Of a stretch of DNA of 30,082 nt, positions 16,460 through 24,891 are shown one piece after another (position 1 is the first letter of the stretch; every line of letters begins with the position of its first letter). The stretch lies in NCBI GenBank assembly GCA_038534195.1, contig JBCAXE010000042.1, forward strand, positions 1-30,082, in the 5' to 3' direction. Source of the stretch: JAJFFW01 sp038534195 (lineage in GTDB: Bacteria; Pseudomonadota; Alphaproteobacteria; Caulobacterales; Parvularculaceae). The notes beneath the pieces are model-generated. The model was not told the DNA's origin, searched no databases, and saw nothing but the letters and a program-made list of their open reading frames with translations. The translations under genes were made by a program, and so were the position numbers.

Positions 16460-16466
16460 GTCATCA

Positions 16467-18134
16467 ATGAGCGCCCAGACAGATCGCAGCTCCGAGTTGA
16501 TCGGCAAGGCGCTGGTCGAAAAAGGGCTTTTGCAAGCTGAAGACTGGGACCGCGCAACCTCGCTTGCGGATCAATCAAGCCAGAACATTCATGTTGTGCT
16601 CGACCGGCTAGGGCTTCTTGCCCAAGAGGCCTGGGCGCGCGCCGCCGCAAAAGTGCTCAGCGTGCGGTTTGTCGAATTGGACAAACACGAAGACCTGCCG
16701 GTCACCCATCCTCAGCTGACGCTTGAATTTCAGCGGGAACACAAAGTTGCGGTTATCGCGGAGTCGGAGAACGGGATTGCGCTTGCGATGGCGAATCCGG
16801 CGGACGCTTATGTGCGCCGTGCGGTCGAGCTCGCCTGCGGGAAGCGCGCTGTCCCTTGCGCGGCGTCGGAGCGCGCCATTGACGCCTTGCTCCGCGGACA
16901 TTCCGCAGATGCTGACGACACGGACACAGCCGTCCACTTGGAAGACGATCTCGGTAAGCTGAAGAGCCTCGCCAGCGATGCGCCTGTGGTGCGTTTCGTC
17001 GATGATCTGATCGCGGACGCCCTCAAGAAGCGTGCATCAGATATACATTTGGAGCCTTTCGAAAAACGCATCGTCGCAAGACTGCGGATCGACGGCATGC
17101 TTGAAACCGTAGAAGCGCCGGCGGTGCAAACGGCGCCGGCGATCGTCTCCCGAATAAAAATTCTCGCCGGCCTCGACATTGCTGAACGGCGGCTGCCGCA
17201 GGACGGGCGCATTCGTTTGCGGATCGACGGACGCGACATCGATCTGCGCGTGGCCACAAGTCCCTCCCTTCACGGAGAGAGCGTCGTCATGCGGGTTTTG
17301 CCGCACGATCAGGAAATTCCGGCCTTTAAGAAACTCGGATTTGACGACGGCGCTGATGAAGCTTTGACGCGCCTTTTGAGAAGCAAGCACGGCATGATCG
17401 CCGTCACCGGGCCAACGGGCTCCGGTAAGACAACAACGCTTTATTCAGCGCTCGATCAACTTAACAACGGTCGCCAGAAAATTCTGACGGTTGAGGACCC
17501 GGTCGAATATCAAATTGACGGCGTGATCCAGATGCCGGTCAACGCAGAAATCGGCCGCACCTTCGCCGCAAGCCTGCGTTCAATTCTCCGACAAGATCCG
17601 GACATTATCATGGTCGGTGAAATGCGCGACAGCGAGACGGCGCAAATCGCCGCCCAGGCCGCGCTAACAGGACACCTCGTTCTCTCAACGCTACACACAA
17701 ACGATGCGCCAAGCGCGATCACCCGCCTTCAGGATATGGGTCTGGAGCCCTATCTTATTGCATCAACATTGAGGGCCGCTCTTTCGCAACGGCTTGTGCG
17801 CCGTCTTTGCACGGAATGCCGCGAACCTATTGAAAAGCCGCCTTCCCTGCCCGGCGCCATCGAAACCATTGCGCCGGAAAAGATACAATTTTATCGCGCT
17901 GTCGGGTGCAAGACTTGTAATGAGCGCGGTTTCACAGGACGCCTTGGCGTTTTCGAGCTCTTAACCATTGATGAAGATATTAGCCGTCTCATTGTGGACG
18001 GCTCCGACGCCAACATATTGCGTGAGGCCGCCAGTGCCAAAGGTATGCGCTCGCTGGGCGAAGACGCCCTGATTAAAGCGGCGCTCGGACATACAAGTCT
18101 CGAAGAGGCCTACGCAATTACTGGAGAGGGATAA
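16467..18134 (+). CDS. gspE: Type II secretion ATPase GspE
   Basis: A 555-residue cytoplasmic ATPase powering pseudopilus assembly. N-terminal N1/N2-like domain (about 1-160), then the core with SDIHLEPFEK (191-200), Walker A GPTGSGKT (315-322), Asp-box text EDPVEYQIDGV, Walker B region DPDIIMVGEMRD (377-388) and the His box GHLVLSTLHTNDA. The zinc-binding four-Cys motif is complete: Cys448, Cys451, Cys481, Cys484. The open frame extends up to 16344 inside gspD; the start at ATG 16467 is chosen because it follows AGTAGG and the sequence SSELIGKALVEKGLL begins as in the family. Seven bases separate it from gspD. Confidence 0.95.
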   Translation: MSAQTDRSSELIGKALVEKGLLQAEDWDRATSLADQSSQNIHVVLDRLGLLAQEAWARAAAKVLSVRFVELDKHEDLPVTHPQLTLEFQREHKVAVIAESENGIALAMANPADAYVRRAVELACGKRAVPCAASERAIDALLRGHSADADDTDTAVHLEDDLGKLKSLASDAPVVRFVDDLIADALKKRASDIHLEPFEKRIVARLRIDGMLETVEAPAVQTAPAIVSRIKILAGLDIAERRLPQDGRIRLRIDGRDIDLRVATSPSLHGESVVMRVLPHDQEIPAFKKLGFDDGADEALTRLLRSKHGMIAVTGPTGSGKTTTLYSALDQLNNGRQKILTVEDPVEYQIDGVIQMPVNAEIGRTFAASLRSILRQDPDIIMVGEMRDSETAQIAAQAALTGHLVLSTLHTNDAPSAITRLQDMGLEPYLIASTLRAALSQRLVRRLCTECREPIEKPPSLPGAIETIAPEKIQFYRAVGCKTCNERGFTGRLGVFELLTIDEDISRLIVDGSDANILREAASAKGMRSLGEDALIKAALGHTSLEEAYAITGEG

Positions 18135-18137
18135 CCC

Positions 18138-19334
18138 ATGCGCTACGCCTATGTAGCCATCGATCCTGACGGACGGGAGATTAAGGGTTTCCTTGAAGCC
18201 GCATCCGTCCGTGAAGCAATTAACGCCCTCAATGACGAGGGTCGCATCCCCATCTCGGCGAAACCTGTCGGCGCAGAAGTTCGAACTTCTGACAACGCAG
18301 AAAACGGAAAGAAGCTGACGCCGAAAAACCTGCCAGGGTTCACACGCCGCCTCGCGCAAATGACGAGCGCCGGCGTGCCTGTGGAGACGGCGCTGCGCTC
18401 ACTGGCGAAGTCCGCCGATAGCGACGCCGCAACCCTATTGGCGTTAGAGCTAAAGGACGGCAAAAGCCTCGCCGAAGCGATGGAAGCTTATGGCGATCCC
18501 TTTAGTCCGGTTTACGTCGCCCTTGTCCGCGCCGGCGAAGCGTCGGGCGAACTTGGCGCGCTGCTGACGCGGCTCGCCGATGATCTGGAGCGGGCGCGAG
18601 AAACGCGCGGCGGGCTCATCTCTGCGCTGGTCTATCCGGCGCTCTTGCTGATCGTCTCGCTTCTCGTGTTCTCATTGCTGATGCTCTTTGTCGTGCCGCG
18701 GTTCGAGACCTTGTTTGCGGACGCACAATCTGAATTGCCGCTGGCGACGCAAATCGTGATTGGCGCTGCAAGGCTAATGCAATCCCTATGGTGGGCCCCG
18801 CTCGCGCTATTCGTCGCTGGCTTTACATATCTGAGATTGAACCGCGAAAATGACGCCGTTCAACTTCGCCTTTCGGACTGGCGGCTTGGTCTACCGATCG
18901 TCGGCGGCCTCACACGGGAGTTTGAAACAGCGCGATTAACACGGACCTTGGGCGCGCTCTTGTCCAGCGGCGTCCCAGCTTATGACGCTGTGCGCCTCGC
19001 CGCAGGAACCGTCCAGAATTTGGCCGAAAGAGTGCGCGCGGAAGCCGCTCTGCACCACATGCGCAAAGGCGAAAAACTATCCGAGGCGTTTGCGCACGAG
19101 AATATCGGCACTGGCGATTTCATCGAGATTATTGAAGTCGGCGAAGCCTCCGGCAAACTTGGGCCCGCCTTGCTTCAGGCGGCCTCGATTTTTGAAAACA
19201 ATTTGACGCGCCGGCTTAAGACAATCGTAGCGATGGTCGAACCAATTATCATTATGACGCTCGGCGTATTGATCGGCGGCGTCGTTCTTTCTTTGTTTGT
19301 CGCGATCTTGAGCGTCAATGACTTGGCGTTTTAG
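18138..19334 (+). CDS. gspF: Type II secretion inner-membrane platform protein GspF
   Basis: A 398-residue polytopic protein with the usual N-terminal MRYAYVAIDPDGREIKG and two repeated GspF domains: FTRRLAQMTSAGVPVETALRSL in the first half and a matching TRTLGALLSSGVPAYDAVRLA in the second. Each is followed by the family's GEASGELGALL / GEASGKLGPAL motif. Three membrane helices are visible (about 170-192, 215-235, 365-392). It sits at the centre of the platform and contacts GspE and GspL. A GAGAGGG ribosome site precedes the ATG, and the gap after gspE is three bases. Confidence 0.95.
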   Translation: MRYAYVAIDPDGREIKGFLEAASVREAINALNDEGRIPISAKPVGAEVRTSDNAENGKKLTPKNLPGFTRRLAQMTSAGVPVETALRSLAKSADSDAATLLALELKDGKSLAEAMEAYGDPFSPVYVALVRAGEASGELGALLTRLADDLERARETRGGLISALVYPALLLIVSLLVFSLLMLFVVPRFETLFADAQSELPLATQIVIGAARLMQSLWWAPLALFVAGFTYLRLNRENDAVQLRLSDWRLGLPIVGGLTREFETARLTRTLGALLSSGVPAYDAVRLAAGTVQNLAERVRAEAALHHMRKGEKLSEAFAHENIGTGDFIEIIEVGEASGKLGPALLQAASIFENNLTRRLKTIVAMVEPIIIMTLGVLIGGVVLSLFVAILSVNDLAF

Positions 19335-19345
19335 GGAGTTTGAAA

Positions 19346-19777
19346 ATGCGTAAAGAAGAGTTGAAAAAGCGCACCGCGCAAAAAGGCTTCAGCCTGACCG
19401 AATTGCTTGTCGCCCTAGCAATCCTGGCGTTGATCATGGGCGTGGCGGCGCCAAGAATTATCGGGCAGCTTTCAAAGTCGAAAACCAAGACGGCGCAAAT
19501 TCAGATTGAACAATTCGACGCGGCGCTCGAACTTTTTCTTCTTGACGCCGGGCGTTATCCATCCTCAACGGAAGGTCTTGAAATCCTGATCAGGAATGTG
19601 AGCGACGATCCGTTCTGGGCCGGCCCCTATATCAACAAGCGCGCGACACCGTTGGACCCATGGGGTCGCGCCTATAAATACGATCCGTCAAGCGATAATG
19701 GGCCTACGGTCTACTCCTTTGGCGCCGATGGCGAAGAAGGCGGCGAAGGTGAAAACGCGGATGTCTATCCGAGCTAA
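19346..19777 (+). CDS. gspG: Major pseudopilin GspG
   Basis: A 143-residue prepilin. The leader MRKEELKKRTAQKG is cleaved before FSLTELLVALAILAL, with the conserved Glu at +5. The globular part has the family text RYPSSTEGLEILI, DPWGRAYKYD and the calcium-binding loop region FGADGEEGGEGENADV. A TTG at 19340 would add two residues but is too close to the GGGAG ribosome site (19334-19338), so ATG 19346 is preferred. GspG forms the body of the pseudopilus. The prepilin peptidase (GspO) needed to process it is not in the window. Confidence 0.95.
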   Translation: MRKEELKKRTAQKGFSLTELLVALAILALIMGVAAPRIIGQLSKSKTKTAQIQIEQFDAALELFLLDAGRYPSSTEGLEILIRNVSDDPFWAGPYINKRATPLDPWGRAYKYDPSSDNGPTVYSFGADGEEGGEGENADVYPS

Positions 19778-20222
19778 ACGCCAACAGGGGTTCTCACTCC
19801 TTGAAACGCTGATCGCGCTGGCGATTATCGCCTCTCTTGTGTCGCTCGCCGCAGTGGCTGTGCGCCCCAGCGCTGGCCCAGCGGCCGTGCGTGCTGACGC
19901 GAACGAGATCGCAGCGGCGCTCCGCCGCGTGCGCACCCATGCGATCGCCACCGGCGCTCCCGCAGACTATTCCCTCAATATCGCGACGCGCGAACATGAA
20001 ATCCTCGATAAGAGCCGGAGCCTGCGCCGCGATATCGATATTCGCGCAACCGTGGCCGAGCGCTTTCGCGAGGACGGCGGCGTCATTGGTATCCGGTTCT
20101 ATCCAAACGGGGCGTCATCAGGCGGAGAGATTTCGCTGAGCGCCGGCGCCGCACAATCTGTGGTGCGCGTCGATTGGATGACCGGGCGCGTCTCGACGCA
20201 GGAGGCGCGCGATGACACGTAA
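19761..20222 (+). CDS. gspH: Minor pseudopilin GspH
   Basis: A 153-residue prepilin with leader MSIRAKRQQG and mature start FSLLETLIALAIIASL, Glu at +5. The rest has the GspH/FimT-like pattern (DANEIAAALRRVRTHAIATG). The start at 19761 lies 17 bases inside gspG and is the Met nearest the pseudopilin leader; an open frame to 19698 is overlap only. GspH contributes to the pseudopilus near its tip. Order G-H-I-J-K is standard. Confidence 0.88.
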   Translation: MSIRAKRQQGFSLLETLIALAIIASLVSLAAVAVRPSAGPAAVRADANEIAAALRRVRTHAIATGAPADYSLNIATREHEILDKSRSLRRDIDIRATVAERFREDGGVIGIRFYPNGASSGGEISLSAGAAQSVVRVDWMTGRVSTQEARDDT

Positions 20223-20622
20223 GGCGACACAAGCCGGCTTCTCCCTTCTCGAAGCGGTTATCGCGCTCGGCGTCGCAAGCTACGCGCTTGTCGCCGCCTA
20301 TGGCGCCTTCAGCGGCGGCGCGGCAAACTTGCGCAAATCAAACGACAGGATCGCCATGATGCTCGTCGCCGAGGAGCAACTTGCGACGCTTATCTTGAGC
20401 GACTTACCGGAGGGCGTTTTAACTGGGGCGACGCCCGACGGGTACGAATGGCGACGATCCGTACTTCCCTATACGCAGGACGCCACACAAGCGGGTCCTC
20501 TTCCATTGCCGATAAATGACGAATACGCGCTCTTTGATATTGAGATCACCGTCACAAAAGACGGCGGCGCACCCGTGACCTTGCGCACGCTGAAAGGACG
20601 GTCGCTCAATGACCCACGCTAA
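20212..20622 (+). CDS. gspI: Minor pseudopilin GspI
   Basis: A 136-residue prepilin with leader MTRKATQAG and mature FSLLEAVIALGVASYAL, Glu at +5, and RIAMMLVAEEQLATLIL, the helix continuation typical of GspI. An excellent ribosome site AGGAGG (20200-20205) sits six bases before the ATG. It overlaps gspH by 11 bases. GspI starts assembly of the I-J-K tip complex. Confidence 0.88.
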   Translation: MTRKATQAGFSLLEAVIALGVASYALVAAYGAFSGGAANLRKSNDRIAMMLVAEEQLATLILSDLPEGVLTGATPDGYEWRRSVLPYTQDATQAGPLPLPINDEYALFDIEITVTKDGGAPVTLRTLKGRSLNDPR

Positions 20623-21229
20623 CCGTCAGCGCGGGTACAGTCTTGTGGAATTGATGGTAGCCCTCGCCGTCATCGCCGGCATATCATTGAGCCTCGTTGA
20701 AGGACTGCGTTTCAGCGGGCGGACAATGGCGCGCGCATCGGTCCTGCAACAAGAAAGCGCAGACATCTTGACCACGCGGCGCATTCTTGAAGAGTGGTTC
20801 GCAAACGCCCAGGGCCATCCGATTAGAAGCGATCAAGTGGTGACCTTTCAGGGCGACGCCCAGGAAGTCTCGTTCAAAACGCTCGCGCCCGCATTCCCGA
20901 CGACACGCGGCTTTTACGACATTAGACTGAAGATTGAGCGCGCCCGCGGCGGCGGCTCGCAACTCAGAATTTTCCGAAAAGCGGATTGGCTGGAGGAAAA
21001 ACCGTTCGACAGCGTTCTGATCAAAAGCGAAACGCCGATGTCGCTTTCTTATCTTGGCGACGGCGATTGGCGCAGCGACTGGCGCAACCAGAAAGCGCCG
21101 CCCCGTTATGTTCGCCTTGATGCTGGCCTCACGCGGCCGCTCCTATTTCCGGTCAGGGCGTCAATCGCCGCCGCCTGCCTCACGTCCCGCGACGGACGAT
21201 CCGTTGATGTGGAGGCGTCATGCGAATGA
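20609..21229 (+). CDS. gspJ: Minor pseudopilin GspJ
   Basis: A 206-residue prepilin with leader MTHANRQRG and mature YSLVELMVALAVIAGISLSL, Glu at +5. Size (about 200) and place between I and K match GspJ of the tip complex. AAAGGA is about 10 bases upstream, and the gene overlaps gspI by 14 bases, so translation is likely coupled. Confidence 0.88.
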   Translation: MTHANRQRGYSLVELMVALAVIAGISLSLVEGLRFSGRTMARASVLQQESADILTTRRILEEWFANAQGHPIRSDQVVTFQGDAQEVSFKTLAPAFPTTRGFYDIRLKIERARGGGSQLRIFRKADWLEEKPFDSVLIKSETPMSLSYLGDGDWRSDWRNQKAPPRYVRLDAGLTRPLLFPVRASIAAACLTSRDGRSVDVEASCE

Positions 21230-22029
21230 CGAAGATCCATCAACAGGGCGCTGCGCTTCCCTCCGTGCTGGGCGTAACAGCGATACTGGGCTTGATGGCC
21301 GCCAGCTATGTTCAAACCACGCGGCATAGTAATCTGGCGACGCGATATAGCGTTGAAAGCATCCGTCTGTCGCATCTGGCTGACGCCGCAATTGAGCGGG
21401 CCATCGCCGATCTGTCGCTTGAAGACTCACTACTGCCTCAAGACGGAACGCCGCATGAATTTGCGATCGGCCGGCAGACTGTCCGTGTCAGGATTTGGGA
21501 CGAGAAGGGGAAGTTCGATCTCAATGTAGTCTCGCCTCAGGCGCTCGAAAATCTGATCCAGGGCGCCGCCGATGATGCGTCGATTGATATTGACGTCGGC
21601 GCTGTTGTCGAGGCGATCAACGAACACCGGCTGGAGCAACGCCGAAACAACGAGACACCCTTCCGGTCGATCTATGATCTCTTGCGTTTGCCCGCGATTA
21701 ACGAAACGGTTTTCGAAGCCATTAGCCCCTATGTGACGGTCTCGTCCTTCACGCCGCGCGTGAACGCCGTCAAAGCCGACGAACGCATTCTGCGCTCCTT
21801 GCCCGGCGTTAGCGAAACAGATATTCAAACGGCGTTAGCGGCCAAGGAAAACGGCCAGCCGGTGACGATGCCGAGCGCCGCCCCATGGGTGACGACAGCT
21901 GCGGGCCCCTTTTATAGAGTGCTTGGAGAAGTTGCGCTGGACTCCGGCCAGCGCAACATGCGCGACGTAACGGTCTGGATCAGAAGCGACAGCGACCCCA
22001 TGATTGTCGCTGCACGTCCGACTTATTGA
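21220..22029 (+). CDS. gspK: Minor pseudopilin GspK
   Basis: A 269-residue protein with leader ending HQQG and mature start AALPSVLGVTAILGLMAASY. It lacks the +5 Glu that other pseudopilins have, which is the known signature of the tip protein GspK. The body has the GspK text RVRIWDEKGKFDLNVVSP and RSIYDLLRLPAINETVFEAISPYVTV. It is somewhat shorter than typical GspK (about 300-330). The start could be ATG 21220 (4 bases after GGAGG) or ATG 21226 (10 bases after); both are plausible. It is the last gene of the operon, ending 12 bases before a convergent gene. Confidence 0.9.
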   Translation: MRMTKIHQQGAALPSVLGVTAILGLMAASYVQTTRHSNLATRYSVESIRLSHLADAAIERAIADLSLEDSLLPQDGTPHEFAIGRQTVRVRIWDEKGKFDLNVVSPQALENLIQGAADDASIDIDVGAVVEAINEHRLEQRRNNETPFRSIYDLLRLPAINETVFEAISPYVTVSSFTPRVNAVKADERILRSLPGVSETDIQTALAAKENGQPVTMPSAAPWVTTAAGPFYRVLGEVALDSGQRNMRDVTVWIRSDSDPMIVAARPTY

Positions 22030-22041
22030 TCGCTGGAAGTT

Positions 22042-23406
22042 CTAGCTGCCGACGACAATACACTCGCCAGCTGAAAGCGCGCAGATCGCTTTCGCGCTGC
22101 TCTTATCGTAAGGACCGACCCGCAACAGATAGAGCGTTTTGTTATCACTGCGGCGGGTCGTCTGGCCGATAATGTGATTGGCGCCGTTAAAGACTTCCGG
22201 TTGACGGCTCGACTTTGACCGCCACATATCCCGGGCGAATGACGCGGACGAATAGGCGCCGAGCTGGGCGTAATACTGACCCGCGCCATAAGTCTTTTCC
22301 TGTACCGCGGCGGCGGCTGGTTGAGCCGGCGCCGGTTTGCTCAGGCTTGCATTGGACGGCGCGGTCGCGCGCGCAGGTTTTTGCGACGGCGGCACAAGCG
22401 GTCTCACGGACGAGATGGTGATATTGTCAAAAGCATCGTCGTTCCCTTCGCGCAACGCAACTTTCGTTTCAGCAGTTTCTGACGCGGACTCGTCGTCGCC
22501 GAATGGATTAATGCGGCGTAGGAAACCAGGTTTTTGCGATTTCGCTTTTTCCTCGGCCTCTTTACGCGCGAGCTTTTCCGCCTTCCGGCGCGCTTTCGCC
22601 TCGCGTTCAGCTTGCTTTTCAGCCTGTTTGCGCGCCCGCTTATCAGCCTCTTCGCGCGCCTTCAGCGCCTGGCGTTCCGCCTTCGCCTGATTGCTAGCAA
22701 GCTTGTCCGAAGACTGACCGCCTGAGCGGCGCAGCGGATCGCCGCCGAAAACGGCAAACGGAATTGTCGCATTCGCCACGATCGAATCTTCAGAGAAAGA
22801 AGACTCCGTTTCGAAAGTAAAAAGTGGATCACTCGTATCGCGATCGGTGGCTGAAATTTCAAAATGACGGTACCCGACGCCCGCGCGGATGCCGTTGCCG
22901 AACTCGTAATCTACGCCAGCGCCATATTGATAGGCGAGCGAGTAGATATCGTCCGCCGACAGGCCGCCAGCAGGAAGATAGGACGCGCCGACGCCGCCTC
23001 CCGCATAGGGTCGAATCTGGCCGAACAATGCCGGGCGCCACCAGATATTTCCGAGCAGCGAATAGGTGTTGACGTTATCGAGATCAGCGCCGTCGATGAA
23101 ACCGCCCGGCACATTGCCGGTAATGGTCACGCCGTCAATATTCGTCGTACGATAGGCGAACTCACCCTCCCACTCGAATTGTCCCCAACGAGGGCTCAAC
23201 GGCAAATCAGTGCCGATCGCGAAGCCGAACCGGTTGCCGCCCGCCAGGTCAAGATCCGCGATCGCTTCGATCGTGTCTGTGCGGTCGATAATCTGGGCGT
23301 CTGAAAATGTCCGGCCGTAGTTCAACTTCACATACGGACTATCCGCTTGCGCAGGCAATGCGACAGCACAAACCGAAATGATCGCAAATGACAATTTCAA
23401 CTTCAT
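22042..23406 (-). CDS. Outer-membrane beta-barrel protein with basic helix and C-terminal SPOR domain
   Basis: A 454-residue exported protein. Signal peptide 1-21 (ending AQA), then an OmpA-like small barrel (about 22-218) with alternating aromatic strands and the phrases RPYAGGGVGASYL and VGYRHFEIS. Then comes a strikingly charged helical segment (about 233-292), rich in Lys, Arg, Glu and Ala in a quasi-heptad pattern, a low-complexity Pro/Ala linker (about 335-370), and a SPOR domain (about 376-454) with YYAQLGAYSSASFARDMW and LLRVGPYDKSSAKAIC. SPOR domains bind peptidoglycan stripped of stem peptides, often at the septum. The protein could tie the outer membrane to the wall. A GAGGGA ribosome site lies about 7 nt before the ATG. 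It is convergent with gspK. Domain order is visible; function inferred. Confidence 0.85.
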   Translation of the reverse strand: MKLKLSFAIISVCAVALPAQADSPYVKLNYGRTFSDAQIIDRTDTIEAIADLDLAGGNRFGFAIGTDLPLSPRWGQFEWEGEFAYRTTNIDGVTITGNVPGGFIDGADLDNVNTYSLLGNIWWRPALFGQIRPYAGGGVGASYLPAGGLSADDIYSLAYQYGAGVDYEFGNGIRAGVGYRHFEISATDRDTSDPLFTFETESSFSEDSIVANATIPFAVFGGDPLRRSGGQSSDKLASNQAKAERQALKAREEADKRARKQAEKQAEREAKARRKAEKLARKEAEEKAKSQKPGFLRRINPFGDDESASETAETKVALREGNDDAFDNITISSVRPLVPPSQKPARATAPSNASLSKPAPAQPAAAAVQEKTYGAGQYYAQLGAYSSASFARDMWRSKSSRQPEVFNGANHIIGQTTRRSDNKTLYLLRVGPYDKSSAKAICALSAGECIVVGS

Positions 23407-23560
23407 GGACGTCCCTCGTCAGTCAGAATACGCCTAAACTCGTAGGGAGTTAAAATTGCCGAACCATGAACCGGTTCGTTACGAAATGAAAAGAATTCTT
23501 GCTAACGCGCTAACAATGGCGACGCTGTGGTCGTTGGATCGCTACTCTTTTGCGAACGAC
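23407..23560 (-). promoter_or_regulatory. Leader region of the SPOR barrel gene
   Basis: This 154-nt gap between the tRNA and the leftward barrel gene holds no gene. It contains a perfect 10-bp palindrome GAACCGGTTC (23468-23477), about 62-71 bases upstream of the start codon, and a GCTAACGCGCTAAC direct repeat of CTAAC further up (near 23502-23515). Either could be a regulator site. No clear sigma-70 boxes were recognised. Confidence 0.25.
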
Positions 23561-23637
23561 TGGTAGCGGGGGGGAGATTTGAACTCCCGACCTCAGGGTT
23601 ATGAATCCTGCGCTCTCACCAACTGAGCTACCCCGCC
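23561..23637 (-). tRNA. tRNA-Met (CAU), elongator type
   Basis: A 77-nt cloverleaf on the reverse strand with CCA encoded. The acceptor stem is GGCGGGG paired with CCCCGCT, the D-arm is GCTCAGTTGGTGAGAGC, and the anticodon arm is CAGGA-TTCATAA-CCCTG with anticodon CAT. The variable loop is short and the T-arm contains GTTCAAATC. The G1-U72 pair and GGCGGGG start fit alphaproteobacterial elongator tRNA-Met rather than initiator (CGCGGGG) or tRNA-Ile2. No integrase or duplicated 3' end is nearby. Confidence 0.95.
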
Positions 23638-23717
23638 ATCCCATGGAAATGGGCCCCTATTTGGGAGCGACGCATATACCGCCTCACCCTCAGTCCCGCA
23701 AGATGAGATTTCTGTAA

Positions 23718-24821
23718 CTATCCGACAATTTGATCGCGTGGATTCGGACCGGTCTCGGGCGGGATGATTCGCGCAAGGAAACCGGATTTTGGAAACGGCG
23801 CAACGAGGACGCCGCGTAGCGTGTGCCACCCGCCGCCGAGCGCCACCATGGCGCCGCCTAGGATTAACAGGGTCGACGCGGCAGTCCATCCGGCGTCCAC
23901 TTGGGCGTCCCGCAACAATGATGAGACAGCGACGAGCGCCGAGATCAGTCCGGCGACGAGCAGCGCCCGTCGATTTATCAAAAGAGAGATCAGCGCAAAC
24001 ACGAGAACGACCACCAGCGTCATGATGGGCGCGCCCGCTGCGCTGCCCGCGAAGATATCGCCCGTTCCGCCGCCAGCCGCCATTCGCGTCACAGAAAAGA
24101 ATATCAACGGCGCCGCAAAAAAGTGAAGCCAGAACCCATTGTCCGATAATCGCGTCACCCGCGCAGGATCACGCGCGTCAAAAAAGACGCCGAGCGCAAA
24201 CAGGAACAGTCCCTCGAAAAGGAGAACCAACAAAATGTTGTCCGTCAACAAATCCGGAATGAATAGCCCGAGCCCGGTGATCACGGTCGCAGCCATGGCG
24301 GCCCCGGTGATGCCCATGGCGAAAGGTAACTTCATACGCGTGTAATATGCGGCGGATGCGACCGTGCCGGCTACAGCAAGCAGGAAGATCAACATCCGTA
24401 TCCTGAAGCCAGCCTCTTCCCAGACAGAGTCATTTAGCTCTGTGATATTTTGCAGACCAGCATAGCCAAGGCCGACGCCGGTCACGAAGAAGAAGACAAA
24501 GCCAATCATGATCACAATCGCAGGCAAGAAGAGCCGGCGCGTTCTCGCGAACACTTCCGCCAGCGCCCAAACGATGGCGGCGTCGATGAAACAGACCGTC
24601 GCGCCCGTCAGAAGCGCACGCCGCGGCGCCTGACTAAACCCCTCGCCGAGAAAACTCAGCACCATGTTGCCGACGATCAATGAAGAGGCGATGCCGATAC
24701 CGACAATCAGCATGCCGAGGCCGATGCTTAGAAAAACGTCGTGAAAATTTCGGATAAAGCGAAGTTCTTCTTCGCCGCTCGCCGACACACTTTGCGTACG
24801 ATCTTGTAAAGTGTCACTCAT
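23718..24821 (-). CDS. Multipass inner-membrane protein of unknown function
   Basis: A 367-residue protein with a short acidic cytoplasmic N-terminus (residues 1-25) and about ten hydrophobic segments filling the rest, then a short tail GGGWHTLRGVLVAPFP ... RIIPP. The end resembles that of DUF2157/COG4872-type membrane proteins, where a Trp-x-x-Leu-Arg motif follows the last helix, but the match is by eye and only suggestive. No catalytic motif was recognised. AAGGGG lies about 10 bases before the ATG. On the reverse strand it lies between the FAD oxidoreductase gene (70 nt upstream) and tRNA-Met. Described as conserved membrane protein; function not assigned. Confidence 0.75.
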   Translation of the reverse strand: MSDTLQDRTQSVSASGEEELRFIRNFHDVFLSIGLGMLIVGIGIASSLIVGNMVLSFLGEGFSQAPRRALLTGATVCFIDAAIVWALAEVFARTRRLFLPAIVIMIGFVFFFVTGVGLGYAGLQNITELNDSVWEEAGFRIRMLIFLLAVAGTVASAAYYTRMKLPFAMGITGAAMAATVITGLGLFIPDLLTDNILLVLLFEGLFLFALGVFFDARDPARVTRLSDNGFWLHFFAAPLIFFSVTRMAAGGGTGDIFAGSAAGAPIMTLVVVLVFALISLLINRRALLVAGLISALVAVSSLLRDAQVDAGWTAASTLLILGGAMVALGGGWHTLRGVLVAPFPKSGFLARIIPPETGPNPRDQIVG

Positions 24822-24891
24822 CGCCCGATCCCCTTCAGGAATTGTTCTCGCCCCGTTTCAGGGTAGGCCGGAATCCGGGCGATTCAAAGCC

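Noticed and set aside
16344..16466. Upstream extension of the gspE frame inside gspD
   Set aside because: The extra 41 residues overlap the SPOR-coding part of gspD and do not resemble GspE; ATG 16467 has a ribosome site.
23561..23637. tRNA gene as integration site of a mobile element
   Set aside because: No integrase, no second copy of the tRNA 3' end and no phage or plasmid genes are visible on either side.
23561..23637. Initiator tRNA or tRNA-Ile2 (both also read as CAT)
   Set aside because: The first acceptor base G with G-U at 1-72 and the GGCGGGG stem fit elongator Met; initiator tRNAs have an unpaired C1 and the Ile2 acceptor stem differs.
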